Positions 34,166 to 47,127 of a stretch of DNA of 64,000 bases are shown here, in pieces. A program made the position numbers and the translations under genes. Each line of letters begins with the position of its first letter. Positions within the stretch are counted from its first letter, which is position 1. Below the pieces are notes generated by a model. That model was not told where the DNA came from. It worked only from the letters and a program-made list of their open reading frames with translations, and made no database searches. Origin of the DNA: Pseudarthrobacter raffinosi. Lineage in GTDB: Bacteria > Actinomycetota > Actinomycetes > Actinomycetales > Micrococcaceae. The DNA is taken from contig NZ_JAMXBH010000004.1 in NCBI RefSeq assembly GCF_023913735.1, positions 175,240-239,239 on the forward strand. The letters run 5' to 3'.

Positions 34166-34417
34166 CCAAAGACCGTCGGTTGTTGGAAATCCATTCTCCT
34201 GAACACAGCTCAACTCTGCAGTTGCGTGCGGGAGGCCAAATGTATTTCTGGACGAAGGACCCTGAACATAGGGCGGCCGGCGCAGGTGAACGAAGCAACG
34301 CTCCACAGTGAAAGCCGTGTTGAGCCAAGCCCCGTGCATCTGCGCGGGGCGTTTTTTAGTTTTAGCTCATCTGAGCGGGGACCGTCGCATACCGGCACTA
34401 TCCCCGGAAGGAGGGTT
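34166..34417 (+). promoter_or_regulatory. rplJ leader with attenuator-like hairpin
   Basis: The ~250-nt untranslated leader of rplJL holds a hairpin GCCCCGTG/CGCGGGGC (34329-34350) followed at once by GTTTTTTAG, the signature of an intrinsic terminator, 67 bp before the rplJ ATG. L10 leaders in other bacteria bind the L10-L12 complex to repress synthesis. This one could act by transcription attenuation. AGGAGG precedes the ATG at 34418. Confidence 0.65.
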
Positions 34418-35017
34418 ATGGCAACGCCTACAAAGGTTTCAGCAGTAGCTGAGATCACTAACGATTTCAAGGAATCGAACGCCGCTGTCCTGACCGAATA
34501 CCGCGGGCTCACCGTTGCACAGCTCAAGCAGCTGCGTGTTTCTCTCGGCCAGGACACCAAGTTCTCGGTCGTCAAGAACACCCTGACCGCCATTGCAGCC
34601 AAGGAAGCTGGTGTCGAAGCATTCAACGACCAGCTCTCCGGCCCCACTGCAATCGCGTTCATCAAGGGTGACGCAGTTGCCGCTGCCAAGAGCCTGACGG
34701 ATTTTGCCAAGGCCAACAAGCAGCTGGTTATCAAGACCGGTTACTTCGAGGGCAAGGCACTGAACGCGAGCGAAGTCGCTGCCCTGGCAGCACTCGAGTC
34801 CCGCGAGCTGCAGCTCGCCAAGGTTGCAGGCATCCTCAAGGCTCCTGCTGCCGCCGCTGCACGCACCATTGACGCACTGCGCCTCAAGCTCGAAGAAGCG
34901 AACGGTTCACCGGCAGTTGCCGAGGCTCCCGCCGCGGAAGAAGCTCCGGCCGCAGACGAAGCCCCCGAAGCAGCTGCAGAGGCTCCCGCCGAAGCACCCG
35001 CTGCCGAAGAGAACTAG
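34418..35017 (+). CDS. rplJ: 50S ribosomal protein L10
   Basis: 199 residues. The N-terminal rRNA-binding domain has FKESNAAVLTEYRGLTVAQL, QLRVSLGQDTKFSVVKNTL and AFIKGDAVAAAKSL. The helix that carries L12 dimers ends near ARTIDALRLKLEEA. A Pro/Ala/Glu-rich tail of about 35 residues follows, longer than in most bacteria. L10 anchors the L7/L12 stalk. The ATG at 34418 is chosen for its AGGAGG site; the longer open frame from 34226 is leader RNA. rplL follows after 80 bp. Confidence 0.97.
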   Translation: MATPTKVSAVAEITNDFKESNAAVLTEYRGLTVAQLKQLRVSLGQDTKFSVVKNTLTAIAAKEAGVEAFNDQLSGPTAIAFIKGDAVAAAKSLTDFAKANKQLVIKTGYFEGKALNASEVAALAALESRELQLAKVAGILKAPAAAAARTIDALRLKLEEANGSPAVAEAPAAEEAPAADEAPEAAAEAPAEAPAAEEN

Positions 35018-35097
35018 TTTCTCTTCACCCACCAGACTCCGGTGTGAAGGCAATGGCCCAGGCCGCCAAGCACCACCTATAGGAAGGACGCCACACC

Positions 35098-35475
35098 ATG
35101 GCGAAGCTCACCAACGAAGAGCTCATTGAAGCTTTCAAGGAACTGACCATCATCGAGCTCTCCGAGTTCGTCAAGCTCTTCGAAGAGACCTTCGAAGTTA
35201 CTGCAGCTGCAGTTGCTGTTGCTGGCCCCGCCGGTGGCGGCGCAGCTGAAGAAGCTGAAGAGCAGACTGAATTCGACGTTATCCTCGAATCAGCTGGCGA
35301 AAAGAAGATCGCAGTGATCAAGGAAGTTCGCGCAATCACTTCCCTGGGTCTGAAGGAAGCTAAGGACGTTGTTGACAGCGCCCCCAAGGCTGTCCTCGAA
35401 GGCGTCACCAAGGAAGCTGCCGAAAAGGCAGTGGAGCAGCTCCAGGCTGCCGGCGCAACCGTTACCCTCAAGTAA
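35098..35475 (+). CDS. rplL: 50S ribosomal protein L7/L12
   Basis: 125 residues. The N-terminal dimerisation helices have [20 protein letters not shown]. An Ala/Gly hinge follows ([18 protein letters not shown]). The C-terminal factor-binding domain has [20 protein letters not shown] and ends [12 protein letters not shown]. Stalk dimers recruit EF-Tu and EF-G. AGGAAGG precedes the ATG. The transcript ends at a UUCG-capped terminator 15 bp downstream. Confidence 0.97.
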   Translation: MAKLTNEELIEAFKELTIIELSEFVKLFEETFEVTAAAVAVAGPAGGGAAEEAEEQTEFDVILESAGEKKIAVIKEVRAITSLGLKEAKDVVDSAPKAVLEGVTKEAAEKAVEQLQAAGATVTLK

Positions 35476-35490
35476 CTCACGCCGCTTCAC

Positions 35491-35526
35491 GGAAAACCCC
35501 GTCCACTTCGGTGGGCGGGGTTTTCC
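35491..35526 (+). terminator. terminator of rplJ-rplL with TTCG loop
   Basis: GGAAAACCCCGTCCAC (35491-35506) pairs with GTGGGCGGGGTTTTCC (35511-35526) around the tetraloop TTCG, with one G-T pair. The T-run lies inside the descending arm. Confidence 0.92.
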
Positions 35527-35537
35527 TGCATTTAACC

Positions 35538-35599
35538 CAAGTAGGTCGCACTAACTGTCGTTATGAGCGCTCAAAACGACAGTTAGTGCGACCTACTTG
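35538..35599. repeat. 62-bp near-perfect palindrome
   Basis: The 25-nt arm starting CAAGTAGGTCGCACTAACTG (35538-35562) is repeated in exact inverse at 35575-35599. Even the 12-nt centre contains the palindrome TGAGCGCTCA, so a single A/A pair is the only mismatch across 62 bp. It sits between the rplL terminator and the convergent YbaK gene, 11 bp past its stop. It is additional to the normal terminator, so termination is not its obvious purpose. Confidence 0.88.
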
Positions 35600-35609
35600 C
35601 GTGTGGTGC

Positions 35610-36107
35610 CTAGTTCGGTTCGGAGATATCGGCGACGACGGCGCCCAGTGCTGCGGTGAGCGCATCGGCGTCCACAAACGCGCTGTAGCCGTGTTCGCCG
35701 GCGCCCATGGAGATCCGGCGGCCGGCGATGGTGGCGTCCGCGTACACCGGCCAGGCGGTGGTGCTGCCGAGCGGGGTGATGGTCCCGCGTTCATAGCCGG
35801 TCGCACCAAGCGCCACGTCCGCGGGCGGCAACGAGAGCTTGTTGACGCCCACCAGGGTCCGCAGTTTTGGCCAGGAGATCTGCCGGTCACCCGGAATCAG
35901 CGCGAACAGGAACGTCCCGTCCTTGTGCTTGACCACCAGGGACTTCACGATGTCCGCGGGCGTGATGCCCAGAATCCCGGCAGCCTCCTCGAGGCTCCGC
36001 GCGGCCAGCCGCTCCACCAGCTGCACGTCCAAGCCGCGCGCGGCGGCGTCGGCAAGGAAGCGCTGACGTCCGACGGCGGCGCCCGCGTTGTGGACCTGCC
36101 CCACCAT
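35610..36107 (-). CDS. YbaK/EbsC family Cys-tRNA deacylase-like protein
   Basis: 165 residues. The YbaK fold shows DIVKSLVVKHKDGTFLFALI with the conserved lysine, LPPADVALGATGYERGTITP with the glycine-rich loop, and ISMGAGEHGYSAFVDADAL. Family members hydrolyse mischarged aminoacyl-tRNA (YbaK: Cys-tRNA-Pro) in the cytoplasm; the exact tRNA is unknown here. It starts 33 bp after the thiolase stop on the same strand, so the two may share a transcript. Its 3' end lies 11 bp from the 62-bp palindrome. Confidence 0.82.
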   Translation of the reverse strand: MVGQVHNAGAAVGRQRFLADAAARGLDVQLVERLAARSLEEAAGILGITPADIVKSLVVKHKDGTFLFALIPGDRQISWPKLRTLVGVNKLSLPPADVALGATGYERGTITPLGSTTAWPVYADATIAGRRISMGAGEHGYSAFVDADALTAALGAVVADISEPN

Positions 36108-36140
36108 CAGTTCCTGCCCACCATTATTCCGTGCCCGCCA

Positions 36141-37340
36141 TCAGTCCCGGTACAGCAGGAGCGCTTCGCCCTGACCGCCGCCGCCGCACAGGGAGACCGC
36201 GGCCCTGCCGCTGCCCCGCCGTTTGAGTTCATGGGCCGCGTGCAGCGCCAACCGCGCACCGGACGCCCCGATCGGGTGGCCCAGGGCAATGGCGCCCCCG
36301 TGGATGTTGCACTTCTCCAGCGGGTAGTCCAGGTCTTTCAGCGACTGCACCGCGACCGAACCGAACGCTTCGTTAATTTCGATGAAGTCAAGGTCGGCGG
36401 TGCTCCATTCCGCCCGCTGCAGTGCGTTCATGATGGCGTGGGACGGCTGCGAATGCAGGGAATTGTCCGGACCGGCAACCTGTCCGGGCTTTCCCACCAC
36501 AGCCAGGTATTCCAGGCCGTTCTCCTCCGCGAATCGGCGCGATGCCAGCACCAGTGCGGAGGCGCCGTCGGACAGGGGAGAGGAGTTGCCGGCGGTGATG
36601 GTTCCGTCGCTGACAAAGGCGGCCCGGAGCCCGGCCAAGGACTCGATGGACGTGTTGGGCCGTACCCCTTCATCCGTGGAGACGACGATGGGATCTCCCT
36701 TGCGCTGCTTGACGCTGATGGGTGCGATCTCGTCGTCGAAGACGCCGTTCTTCGCCGCCAGCGCCGCACGCTGGTGCGAGTGGGCGGCCACGTTGTCCTG
36801 CGAGGTCCGGTCAATGCCCAGGGTCAGGTTCTTGGTTTCGGTGGACAGGCCCATGGACTGGCCGTCGAACGCATCCGTGAGGCCGTCGTGCGCCGCAACA
36901 TCCAGCGCCTGGATGGCGCCATAGGTCCAGCCCTGGCGGGAACCCGGCAGCAGGTGAGGCGCACGGGTCATGGATTCCTGGCCGCCGGCCACGACGACGG
37001 TGGCGTCGCCGCTGCGGATCATCCTGGCGGCGTCGATCACCGCGGTCAGCCCGGACAGGCACACCTTGTTGATGGTGACGGTCGGAACGTTCCAGCCGAT
37101 TCCCGCTCCGATGGCGCTCTGGCGTGCGGGGTTCTGCCCGGCGCCGGCCTGCAGTACCTGGCCCATGATGACGGCGTCCACCTGGCCGGCGTCCACGCCG
37201 CTCGCTGCAATCGCGGACCTGATCGCGTGCGCTCCCAGTTCGACGGCGGTGAAGCTCGCCAACTGCCCGTTGAGCCGGCCCTGCGGGGTGCGCGCACCGG
37301 CCAGGATGACCACGTCAGTGTTGTCGTTGGAGTTGCCCAT
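36141..37340 (-). CDS. acetyl-CoA acetyltransferase (thiolase)
   Basis: 399 residues. The active-site Cys94 is in INKVCLSGLTAVIDAARMI. NEAFGSVAVQSLKDLDYP, GGAIALGHPIGASGAR (catalytic His) and SLCGGGGQGEALLL (second catalytic Cys) complete the thiolase set. It condenses two acetyl-CoA to acetoacetyl-CoA or cleaves 3-ketoacyl-CoA. The former fits its length and the absence of other beta-oxidation genes nearby. ATG at 37340 is chosen because the upstream in-frame residues do not fit the family; GGAAGAG lies upstream. A YbaK gene follows. Confidence 0.9.
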   Translation of the reverse strand: MGNSNDNTDVVILAGARTPQGRLNGQLASFTAVELGAHAIRSAIAASGVDAGQVDAVIMGQVLQAGAGQNPARQSAIGAGIGWNVPTVTINKVCLSGLTAVIDAARMIRSGDATVVVAGGQESMTRAPHLLPGSRQGWTYGAIQALDVAAHDGLTDAFDGQSMGLSTETKNLTLGIDRTSQDNVAAHSHQRAALAAKNGVFDDEIAPISVKQRKGDPIVVSTDEGVRPNTSIESLAGLRAAFVSDGTITAGNSSPLSDGASALVLASRRFAEENGLEYLAVVGKPGQVAGPDNSLHSQPSHAIMNALQRAEWSTADLDFIEINEAFGSVAVQSLKDLDYPLEKCNIHGGAIALGHPIGASGARLALHAAHELKRRGSGRAAVSLCGGGGQGEALLLYRD

Positions 37341-37583
37341 TGTGATCTCTTCCGCTCTGAATCGATGTACTTCCAAGGCTACCGTGAGGCATGTCACCTA
37401 TTTATCCAAACGCCGCAGGGGTGCCGATGATTCCAATCCTGCCGGCCGTGGCCACCAGGGGAGAACTACCCATCCGCCGGTTGTGCGCGAGGTCGCGGTG
37501 GTGCGTAGGGTGGACGGCGAAGACGAAAGCAACAGAGCGACGCAAGAACATCAGAGCAACGCAAAACAGGGAGCAGCAGCATC

Positions 37584-38054
37584 TTGAAGAAAATCCTCGC
37601 CGCGGCAGCCATGGCCAGCCTCGCCGGACTCACCGCCTGCAGCGTTGCCACTCCTGCGCCGGACAGCACTTCATCCACAGCAGCCCCCACTGCGTCCACG
37701 TCGGCACCTTCCACCGCATCGCCGTCGCGCTCTTCCATTCCGTCAGCAGCGCCCCAGGCCGGCGGTGTTAAGGGAGCCTGCGAGACGTTCAACTCGCTCT
37801 ACGCCGACTACAAGGCCATCCAGGACGATTCCAACGCCTACGAGGACATCTACTTTGCCGCCCAGGACGCCAAGGACACGGTGTCGGGGAACCTGGTGGG
37901 ACTGTTTACCTCGCTCAGCGTCCTCGCGCTTGACCACTCCACGGCCGCGAAAAGCGGCGGCGATCCCGAGCAGACTTCCAAGGATGGTGTGCGTGATGCT
38001 GTCTTCGCAAACGCCCAGGCCTGCACGGCTGAGGACGTTACGCTGCGGCTCTGA
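37584..38054 (+). CDS. small putative lipoprotein
   Basis: 156 residues. The signal peptide MKKILAAAAMASLAGLTAC ends with lipobox L-T-A-C and lipidated Cys19. A Thr/Ser/Pro-rich linker (to ~60) follows, then a soluble alpha-helical part with two cysteines (GACETFNSLYADYKA and NAQACTAEDV) that may form a disulphide. It is probably anchored to the outer face of the membrane. No family is recognised. The start is TTG, with GGGAG upstream. It stands alone before the rpoB leader. Confidence 0.75.
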   Translation: MKKILAAAAMASLAGLTACSVATPAPDSTSSTAAPTASTSAPSTASPSRSSIPSAAPQAGGVKGACETFNSLYADYKAIQDDSNAYEDIYFAAQDAKDTVSGNLVGLFTSLSVLALDHSTAAKSGGDPEQTSKDGVRDAVFANAQACTAEDVTLRL

Positions 38055-38350
38055 TGCCGCTTCCGGTATCAAGAAATCAGTGCTTGCAATAAGTCCGGTT
38101 GTGGGGTAGACACGTAATTGGTTTTGCCGTATCGTAGATATTTGCGTCTTCCCTGTTTACCTTCAGCCTTCATATAGCGGTGGGCTTTGCCTGGCAGCTG
38201 ACCATCAACGTGCCGTCAACAACGTCATTGTATGGAAAGCCCCGGCCCGGGTCATATAGCGGAACCGGATGGTAGCACTGCGGAGTCATTCCGCAGGGTG
38301 CACAGCGGGGGAGATCTGAAAACGCCTGAAGGTCTGTGGAAGGATCCCTC
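38055..38350 (+). promoter_or_regulatory. rpoB upstream region
   Basis: This 296-bp stretch has no gene. A candidate promoter is TTGCAA (38084-38089), 17 bp, TAGACA (38107-38112). A second TAGATA box lies at 38135 without a good partner. Near the 3' end, CTGCGGA and TCCGCAG (38278-38284 and 38290-38296) form a hairpin with a 5-nt loop. GGAAGGA (38338-38344) is the ribosome binding site for the TTG at 38351. Confidence 0.5.
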
Positions 38351-41300
38351 TTGGTCGCCTCGAGCACCTCTAATAACGAAACCGCTAACACCGCCGACAG
38401 CACTGATGGTGCCACTCGCCGGCTCTCATTCGCAAAGATTCACGAACCGCTGGACGTTCCGAATCTCCTTGCCCTGCAGACGGACAGCTTCGACTGGCTG
38501 GTCGGAAACGAACGCTGGCAGGCGCGCGTAGCGAAGGCCGTCGAAGAAAACGATCTCAGCGTCGCCACCTCGTCCGGACTGTCGGACATCTTTGAAGAGA
38601 TCTCCCCGATCGAGGACTTCCAGGGCACCATGTCCCTGAGCTTCTCCGATCCGGAGTTCGCTGACCCGAAGTACACCATGGCCGAGTGCAAGGACCGGGA
38701 CGCAACGTACTCGGCACCGCTGTACGTCAAGGCCGAGTTCATGAACAACAACACGGGCGAAATCAAGCAGCAGACCGTGTTCATGGGCGACTTCCCCCTC
38801 ATGACGGAGAAGGGCACCTTCGTCGTCAACGGCACCGAGCGTGTGGTCGTCTCCCAGCTGGTCCGTTCACCGGGCGCCTACTTTGAGCGCACCGCCGACA
38901 AGACCAGTGACAAGGACATCTTCACTGCCAAGATCATCCCGTCCCGCGGTGCATGGTTTGAACTCGAAATCGACAAGCGCGACCAGGTCGGCGTTCGCCT
39001 CGACCGCAAGCGCAAGCAGTCCGTCACCGTTCTGCTGAAGGCCCTCGGCTGGACCGAAGGCCAGATCCTCGAAGAGTTCGGCCAGTACGACTCCATGCGT
39101 GCAACGCTGGAGAAGGACGCCACCGAGACCCGCGAAGACGCGTTGCTGGACATCTACCGGAAGCTGCGACCGGGCGAGCCGCCCACAGTCGAGGCTGCCC
39201 AGTCACTCCTGGACAACCTGTACTTCAACTCCAAGCGCTACGATCTGGCCAAGGTTGGCCGTTACAAGATCAACCGCAAGCTTGGCATCGACCGCTCCCT
39301 TGGCGACAAGGAAGCTTCTGTCCTGCACGTTGAAGACATCGTGGCCATGATCAAGTTCCTGGTTGCCCTGCACGCCGGCGAGAAGACCCTCACCGGCAAG
39401 CGCGACGGCCAGGACCACGAGCTGCGCGTTGAGATCGATGACATCGACCACTTCGGCAACCGTCGTATCCGCGCCGTCGGCGAGCTCATCGAGAACCAGG
39501 TCCGCACCGGCCTGTCCCGTATGGAGCGCGTTGTCCGCGAGCGGATGACCACCCAGGACGTCGAGGCCATCACGCCGCAGACACTGATCAACATCCGCCC
39601 TGTTGTTGCAGCCATCAAGGAGTTCTTCGGAACTTCCCAGCTGTCACAGTTCATGGACCAGAACAACCCGCTGTCGGGTCTGACCCACAAGCGCCGTCTG
39701 TCCGCGCTTGGCCCGGGTGGTCTGTCCCGTGACCGCGCAGGCATGGAAGTTCGAGACGTTCACCCGTCCCACTACGGACGTATGTGCCCCATCGAAACCC
39801 CTGAAGGCCCGAACATTGGTCTGATCGGTTCGCTGGCATCCTACGGCCGCATCAACCCGTTCGGCTTCATCGAGACTCCTTACCGTCTCGTCGCTGAAGG
39901 CGTTGTCTCCGATGAGGTCCAGTACCTCACGGCCGACGACGAGGCAGAGGTCCTGATCGCACAGGCCAACGCTCCGCTGGATGAGAACAAGAAGTTCGCC
40001 GAAGAGACCGTCCTGGTCCGCGCCCGTGGTGGTGGAGGCGAGCCTGTGCTCGTTCCCGCCGGCGAGGTCGAGTTCATGGACGTTTCCCCGCGCCAGATGG
40101 TGTCCGTGGCTACGGCCCTGATCCCGTTCCTCGAGCATGACGATGCCAACCGCGCACTCATGGGTGCCAACATGCAGCGCCAGGCCGTGCCGCTGGTCCG
40201 TTCCGAGGCCCCGTTCGTGGGTACCGGCATGGAGCGCGCCGCCGCCGTCGACGCCGGTGATGTCACCATTGCGAAGAAGGCCGGTGTGGTTACCGAGGTC
40301 TCCGCTGAGCTCGTCATCATGCTCAACGACGACGGTACGGAAACCAACTACCGCATCAACAAGTTCGCACGCTCCAACCAGGGCAACTGCTACAACAACC
40401 GTGTCCTGGTGAACGAAGGCCAGCGCCTCGAGGTCGGCGGCATCATCGCCGACGGTCCGGCAACGGACCAGGGCGAACTCGCCCTCGGTAAGAACCTGCT
40501 CGTGGCATTCATGTCATGGGAAGGCCACAACTTCGAGGACGCCATCATCCTCTCGCAGCGCATTGTTGCCGAGGACGTTCTTTCCTCCATCCACATCGAG
40601 GAGCACGAGATCGATGCCCGCGACACCAAGCTTGGTGCCGAGGAAATCACCCGTGACATCCCCAACGTGTCCGAGGAAGTCCTGGCAGGCCTGGACGAGC
40701 GCGGTATCATCCACATCGGTGCCGAAGTTGAAGCCGGCGACATCCTGGTCGGAAAGGTCACCCCGAAGGGTGAAACCGAACTGACCCCGGAAGAACGCCT
40801 GCTGCGTGCCATCTTCGGTGAAAAGTCCCGCGAAGTGCGCGACACCTCCCTGAAGGTTCCGCACGGCGAGTCCGGCACCGTCATCGGCGTCCGCGTCTTC
40901 GACCGCGACAACGACGACGAACTGCCCCCGGGTGTGAACCAGCTGGTGCGCGTCTACGTGGCCGCCAAGCGCAAGATCACCGACGGCGACAAGCTCGCCG
41001 GCCGTCACGGCAACAAGGGCGTTATCTCCAAGATCCTCCCGATCGAGGACATGCCCTTCCTCGCCGACGGTACCCCCGTTGATATTGTCCTGAACCCGCT
41101 GGGTGTTCCGGGCCGTATGAACGTCGGCCAGGTGCTGGAAACGCACCTCGGCTGGGTTGCCAAGACCGGTTGGAAGATCGAAGGCGAGCCCGAGTGGATG
41201 AAGCAGCTGCCGAACCTGCCGCGCGAGAGTGGCCAGACCACTGTTGCAACGCCGGTGTTCGATGGCGCCCGTGAAGAGGAAATCACGGGTCTGCTGGACT

Positions 41301-41860
41301 CCACCAACGTCACCCGCGACGGCGACCGCCTGATCAACTCCTCAGGCAAGACCCGCCTCTTCGACGGCCGCTCCGGCGAGCCGTTCCCGGATCCGATCTC
41401 GGTCGGCTACATGTACATCCTGAAGCTCCACCACCTGGTGGACGACAAGATCCACGCCCGTTCCACTGGCCCGTACTCCATGATCACGCAGCAGCCGCTG
41501 GGTGGTAAGGCACAGTTCGGTGGCCAGCGCTTCGGTGAGATGGAAGTGTGGGCGCTGGAAGCTTATGGCGCCGCGTACACGCTCCAGGAACTCCTCACCA
41601 TCAAGTCGGATGATATCCACGGTCGTGTCAAGGTCTACGAAGCAATCGTCAAGGGCGAGAACATCCCCGAGCCGGGCGTTCCTGAGTCCTTCAAGGTCTT
41701 GATCAAGGAAATGCAGTCGCTGTGCCTGAACGTGGAAGTACTCTCCACGGACGGAACCACAATTGAAATGCGTGACTCTGATGACGCAGTCTTCACGGCT
41801 GCGGAAGAACTGGGCATCGATCTGTCTCGTGCAGAGCCCAGTTCCGTAGAAGAGGTTTAG
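38351..41860 (+). CDS. rpoB: RNA polymerase beta subunit
   Basis: 1169 residues from the TTG at 38351, which is 6 nt after GGAAGGA; the frame five codons further upstream lacks a site. The protein has all main beta blocks, including the rifampicin region [20 protein letters not shown] and [20 protein letters not shown]. The residues equivalent to E. coli Asp516, His526 and Ser531 are unchanged, so no resistance mutation is visible. [20 protein letters not shown] and the C-terminal [20 protein letters not shown] are intact. It is followed by rpoC after 118 bp. Confidence 0.98.
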   Translation: MVASSTSNNETANTADSTDGATRRLSFAKIHEPLDVPNLLALQTDSFDWLVGNERWQARVAKAVEENDLSVATSSGLSDIFEEISPIEDFQGTMSLSFSDPEFADPKYTMAECKDRDATYSAPLYVKAEFMNNNTGEIKQQTVFMGDFPLMTEKGTFVVNGTERVVVSQLVRSPGAYFERTADKTSDKDIFTAKIIPSRGAWFELEIDKRDQVGVRLDRKRKQSVTVLLKALGWTEGQILEEFGQYDSMRATLEKDATETREDALLDIYRKLRPGEPPTVEAAQSLLDNLYFNSKRYDLAKVGRYKINRKLGIDRSLGDKEASVLHVEDIVAMIKFLVALHAGEKTLTGKRDGQDHELRVEIDDIDHFGNRRIRAVGELIENQVRTGLSRMERVVRERMTTQDVEAITPQTLINIRPVVAAIKEFFGTSQLSQFMDQNNPLSGLTHKRRLSALGPGGLSRDRAGMEVRDVHPSHYGRMCPIETPEGPNIGLIGSLASYGRINPFGFIETPYRLVAEGVVSDEVQYLTADDEAEVLIAQANAPLDENKKFAEETVLVRARGGGGEPVLVPAGEVEFMDVSPRQMVSVATALIPFLEHDDANRALMGANMQRQAVPLVRSEAPFVGTGMERAAAVDAGDVTIAKKAGVVTEVSAELVIMLNDDGTETNYRINKFARSNQGNCYNNRVLVNEGQRLEVGGIIADGPATDQGELALGKNLLVAFMSWEGHNFEDAIILSQRIVAEDVLSSIHIEEHEIDARDTKLGAEEITRDIPNVSEEVLAGLDERGIIHIGAEVEAGDILVGKVTPKGETELTPEERLLRAIFGEKSREVRDTSLKVPHGESGTVIGVRVFDRDNDDELPPGVNQLVRVYVAAKRKITDGDKLAGRHGNKGVISKILPIEDMPFLADGTPVDIVLNPLGVPGRMNVGQVLETHLGWVAKTGWKIEGEPEWMKQLPNLPRESGQTTVATPVFDGAREEEITGLLDSTNVTRDGDRLINSSGKTRLFDGRSGEPFPDPISVGYMYILKLHHLVDDKIHARSTGPYSMITQQPLGGKAQFGGQRFGEMEVWALEAYGAAYTLQELLTIKSDDIHGRVKVYEAIVKGENIPEPGVPESFKVLIKEMQSLCLNVEVLSTDGTTIEMRDSDDAVFTAAEELGIDLSRAEPSSVEEV

Positions 41861-41871
41861 CAGGTTGATGT

Positions 41872-41912
41872 CTTGGGAAAAGCAGTCGGCCCGCCGGCTG
41901 TCTATTCCCAGG
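41872..41912 (+). promoter_or_regulatory. intercistronic hairpin rpoB-rpoC
   Basis: Outer TGGGAA/TTCCCA and inner CAGTCGGC/GCCGGCTG arms stack into one stem in the 118-bp spacer, without a T-run. It may be an RNA processing or stability element between the two subunit messages. Confidence 0.4.
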
Positions 41913-41978
41913 GCATGACCTCCCTCTTCCCGTAACCAAGACTTCAGAATTTAGAGAACAAGAGAGAACAGGGACCAT

Positions 41979-45878
<3,900 letters not shown>

Positions 45879-45890
45879 TCGATTGCATTG

Positions 45891-45927
45891 AAAGGCCCCG
45901 CTTCCACTCTGTGGAGGCGGGGCCTTT
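45891..45927 (+). terminator. terminator of rpoBC
   Basis: AAAGGCCCCGCTTCCAC (45891-45907) pairs with GTGGAGGCGGGGCCTTT (45911-45927) around TCT, with one G-T pair. The end of the stem supplies the T-run. Confidence 0.92.
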
Positions 45928-45940
45928 CGTCTACACCCGA

Positions 45941-46211
45941 TTAAGGGCCCGGGTCCAGCCGTGCTAAACTTTGTGTAATTGTTCTGTGTGGCAGTGGATG
46001 AAGGCCGCCGCAGCATCATTTTGGTTTTGTTCTCATGATGCTGGGTGGAGCTTGTTTCCGGGTTGCGGGTAAGGTGCGCAACGAATGCCACGCTTTTGCA
46101 CGCCTACGCAAGTTTCCAGAGGCCGCAGCTGCAAGGAGCAACGCCAAACCATTGTGTTCAGGCTGGCGCCTGAGCGTGAAGGTAGAGATCAAACCAACGG
46201 AGAACACGAGA
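45941..46211 (+). promoter_or_regulatory. str operon promoter and leader
   Basis: TTAAGG (45941-45946), 18 bp, TAAACT (45965-45970) is a good promoter. The ~240-nt leader contains a 9-bp hairpin CAGCATCAT/ATGATGCTG (46011-46019 and 46035-46043) with a T-rich 15-nt loop. No gene is seen in this 284-bp region. Confidence 0.6.
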
Positions 46212-46586
46212 GTGCCTACGATTAACCAGCTGGTCCGCAAGGGCCGCACGCCTAAGGTCAAAAAGACCAAGGCTCCCGCGCTTAACGGCAGCCCGATGCG
46301 CCGCGGTGTTTGCACCCGCGTTTACACCACCACCCCCAAGAAGCCGAACTCGGCTCTTCGTAAGGTTGCACGTGTGCGCCTCAACGGTGGCGTTGAAGTT
46401 ACCGCTTACATCCCCGGTGTAGGCCACAACCTGCAGGAGCACTCCATTGTGCTCGTTCGCGGCGGTCGCGTGAAGGACCTCCCGGGTGTCCGCTACAAGA
46501 TCGTCCGTGGCGCCCTCGATACCCAGGGTGTGAAGAACCGTAAGCAGGCACGCAGCCGCTACGGCGCAAAGATGGAGAAGAAGTAA
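46212..46586 (+). CDS. rpsL: 30S ribosomal protein S12
   Basis: 124 residues from the GTG at 46212. The protein contains [17 protein letters not shown] with Lys43 and [18 protein letters not shown] with Lys88; both are the streptomycin-sensitive residues. S12 sits at the decoding centre and controls accuracy. rpsG starts 1 nt after the stop. First gene of the str operon with its own promoter upstream. Confidence 0.97.
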   Translation: MPTINQLVRKGRTPKVKKTKAPALNGSPMRRGVCTRVYTTTPKKPNSALRKVARVRLNGGVEVTAYIPGVGHNLQEHSIVLVRGGRVKDLPGVRYKIVRGALDTQGVKNRKQARSRYGAKMEKK

Positions 46587-46587
46587 T

Positions 46588-47058
46588 ATGCCTCGCAAGG
46601 GTCCGGCCCCCAAGCGGCCGCTCGTACTAGATCCCGTTTACGGCTCCCCGCTGGTTACCCAGCTGATCAACAAGGTGCTGGTTGACGGTAAGAAGTCCAC
46701 CGCAGAGCGCATCGTCTACGGTGCCCTCGAAGGCGCCCGCGCCAAGTCCGGCGGCGACCCCGTAGCAGCCCTCAAGAAGGCCATGGAGAACGTCAAGCCT
46801 TCCCTTGAGGTCCGCTCACGCCGCGTTGGTGGCGCCACCTACCAGGTTCCGGTTGAGGTCAAGCCGGGCCGCTCCACCGCCCTCGCCCTGCGTTGGCTGG
46901 TTGGCTACTCCAAGGCCCGCCGTGAAAAGACCATGACCGAGCGCCTCCAGAACGAAATCCTGGATGCCTCCAACGGTCTCGGTGCCGCTGTGAAGCGTCG
47001 CGAAGACACCCACAAGATGGCCGAGTCCAACAAGGCCTTCGCACACTACCGCTGGTAA
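46588..47058 (+). CDS. rpsG: 30S ribosomal protein S7
   Basis: 156 residues. [40 protein letters not shown] and [20 protein letters not shown] are typical of S7, which nucleates assembly of the 30S head and contacts E-site tRNA. It starts directly after the rpsL stop. A 26-bp palindrome lies in the 69-bp gap to fusA. Confidence 0.97.
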   Translation: MPRKGPAPKRPLVLDPVYGSPLVTQLINKVLVDGKKSTAERIVYGALEGARAKSGGDPVAALKKAMENVKPSLEVRSRRVGGATYQVPVEVKPGRSTALALRWLVGYSKARREKTMTERLQNEILDASNGLGAAVKRREDTHKMAESNKAFAHYRW

Positions 47059-47070
47059 TACTTCCCGGAC

Positions 47071-47096
47071 GCCGCCGGCTCAGCTGAGCCGGCGGC
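47071..47096 (+). repeat. 26-bp perfect palindrome in rpsG-fusA spacer
   Basis: GCCGCCGGCTCAG is followed directly by its inverse CTGAGCCGGCGGC. In RNA this would form a stem of about 11 bp closed by a small loop, inside the str operon. No T-run follows, so it is more likely a control or processing element than a full terminator. Confidence 0.65.
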
Positions 47097-47127
47097 GAAC
47101 GTGTAGTCCATCCGAAAGGGAGACACC

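Noticed and set aside
39629..39760. Rifampicin-resistance changes in rpoB
   Set aside because: The region reads [20 protein letters not shown] with wild-type residues at the three main positions.
46332..46480. Streptomycin-resistance changes in rpsL
   Set aside because: Lys43 and Lys88 are both present.
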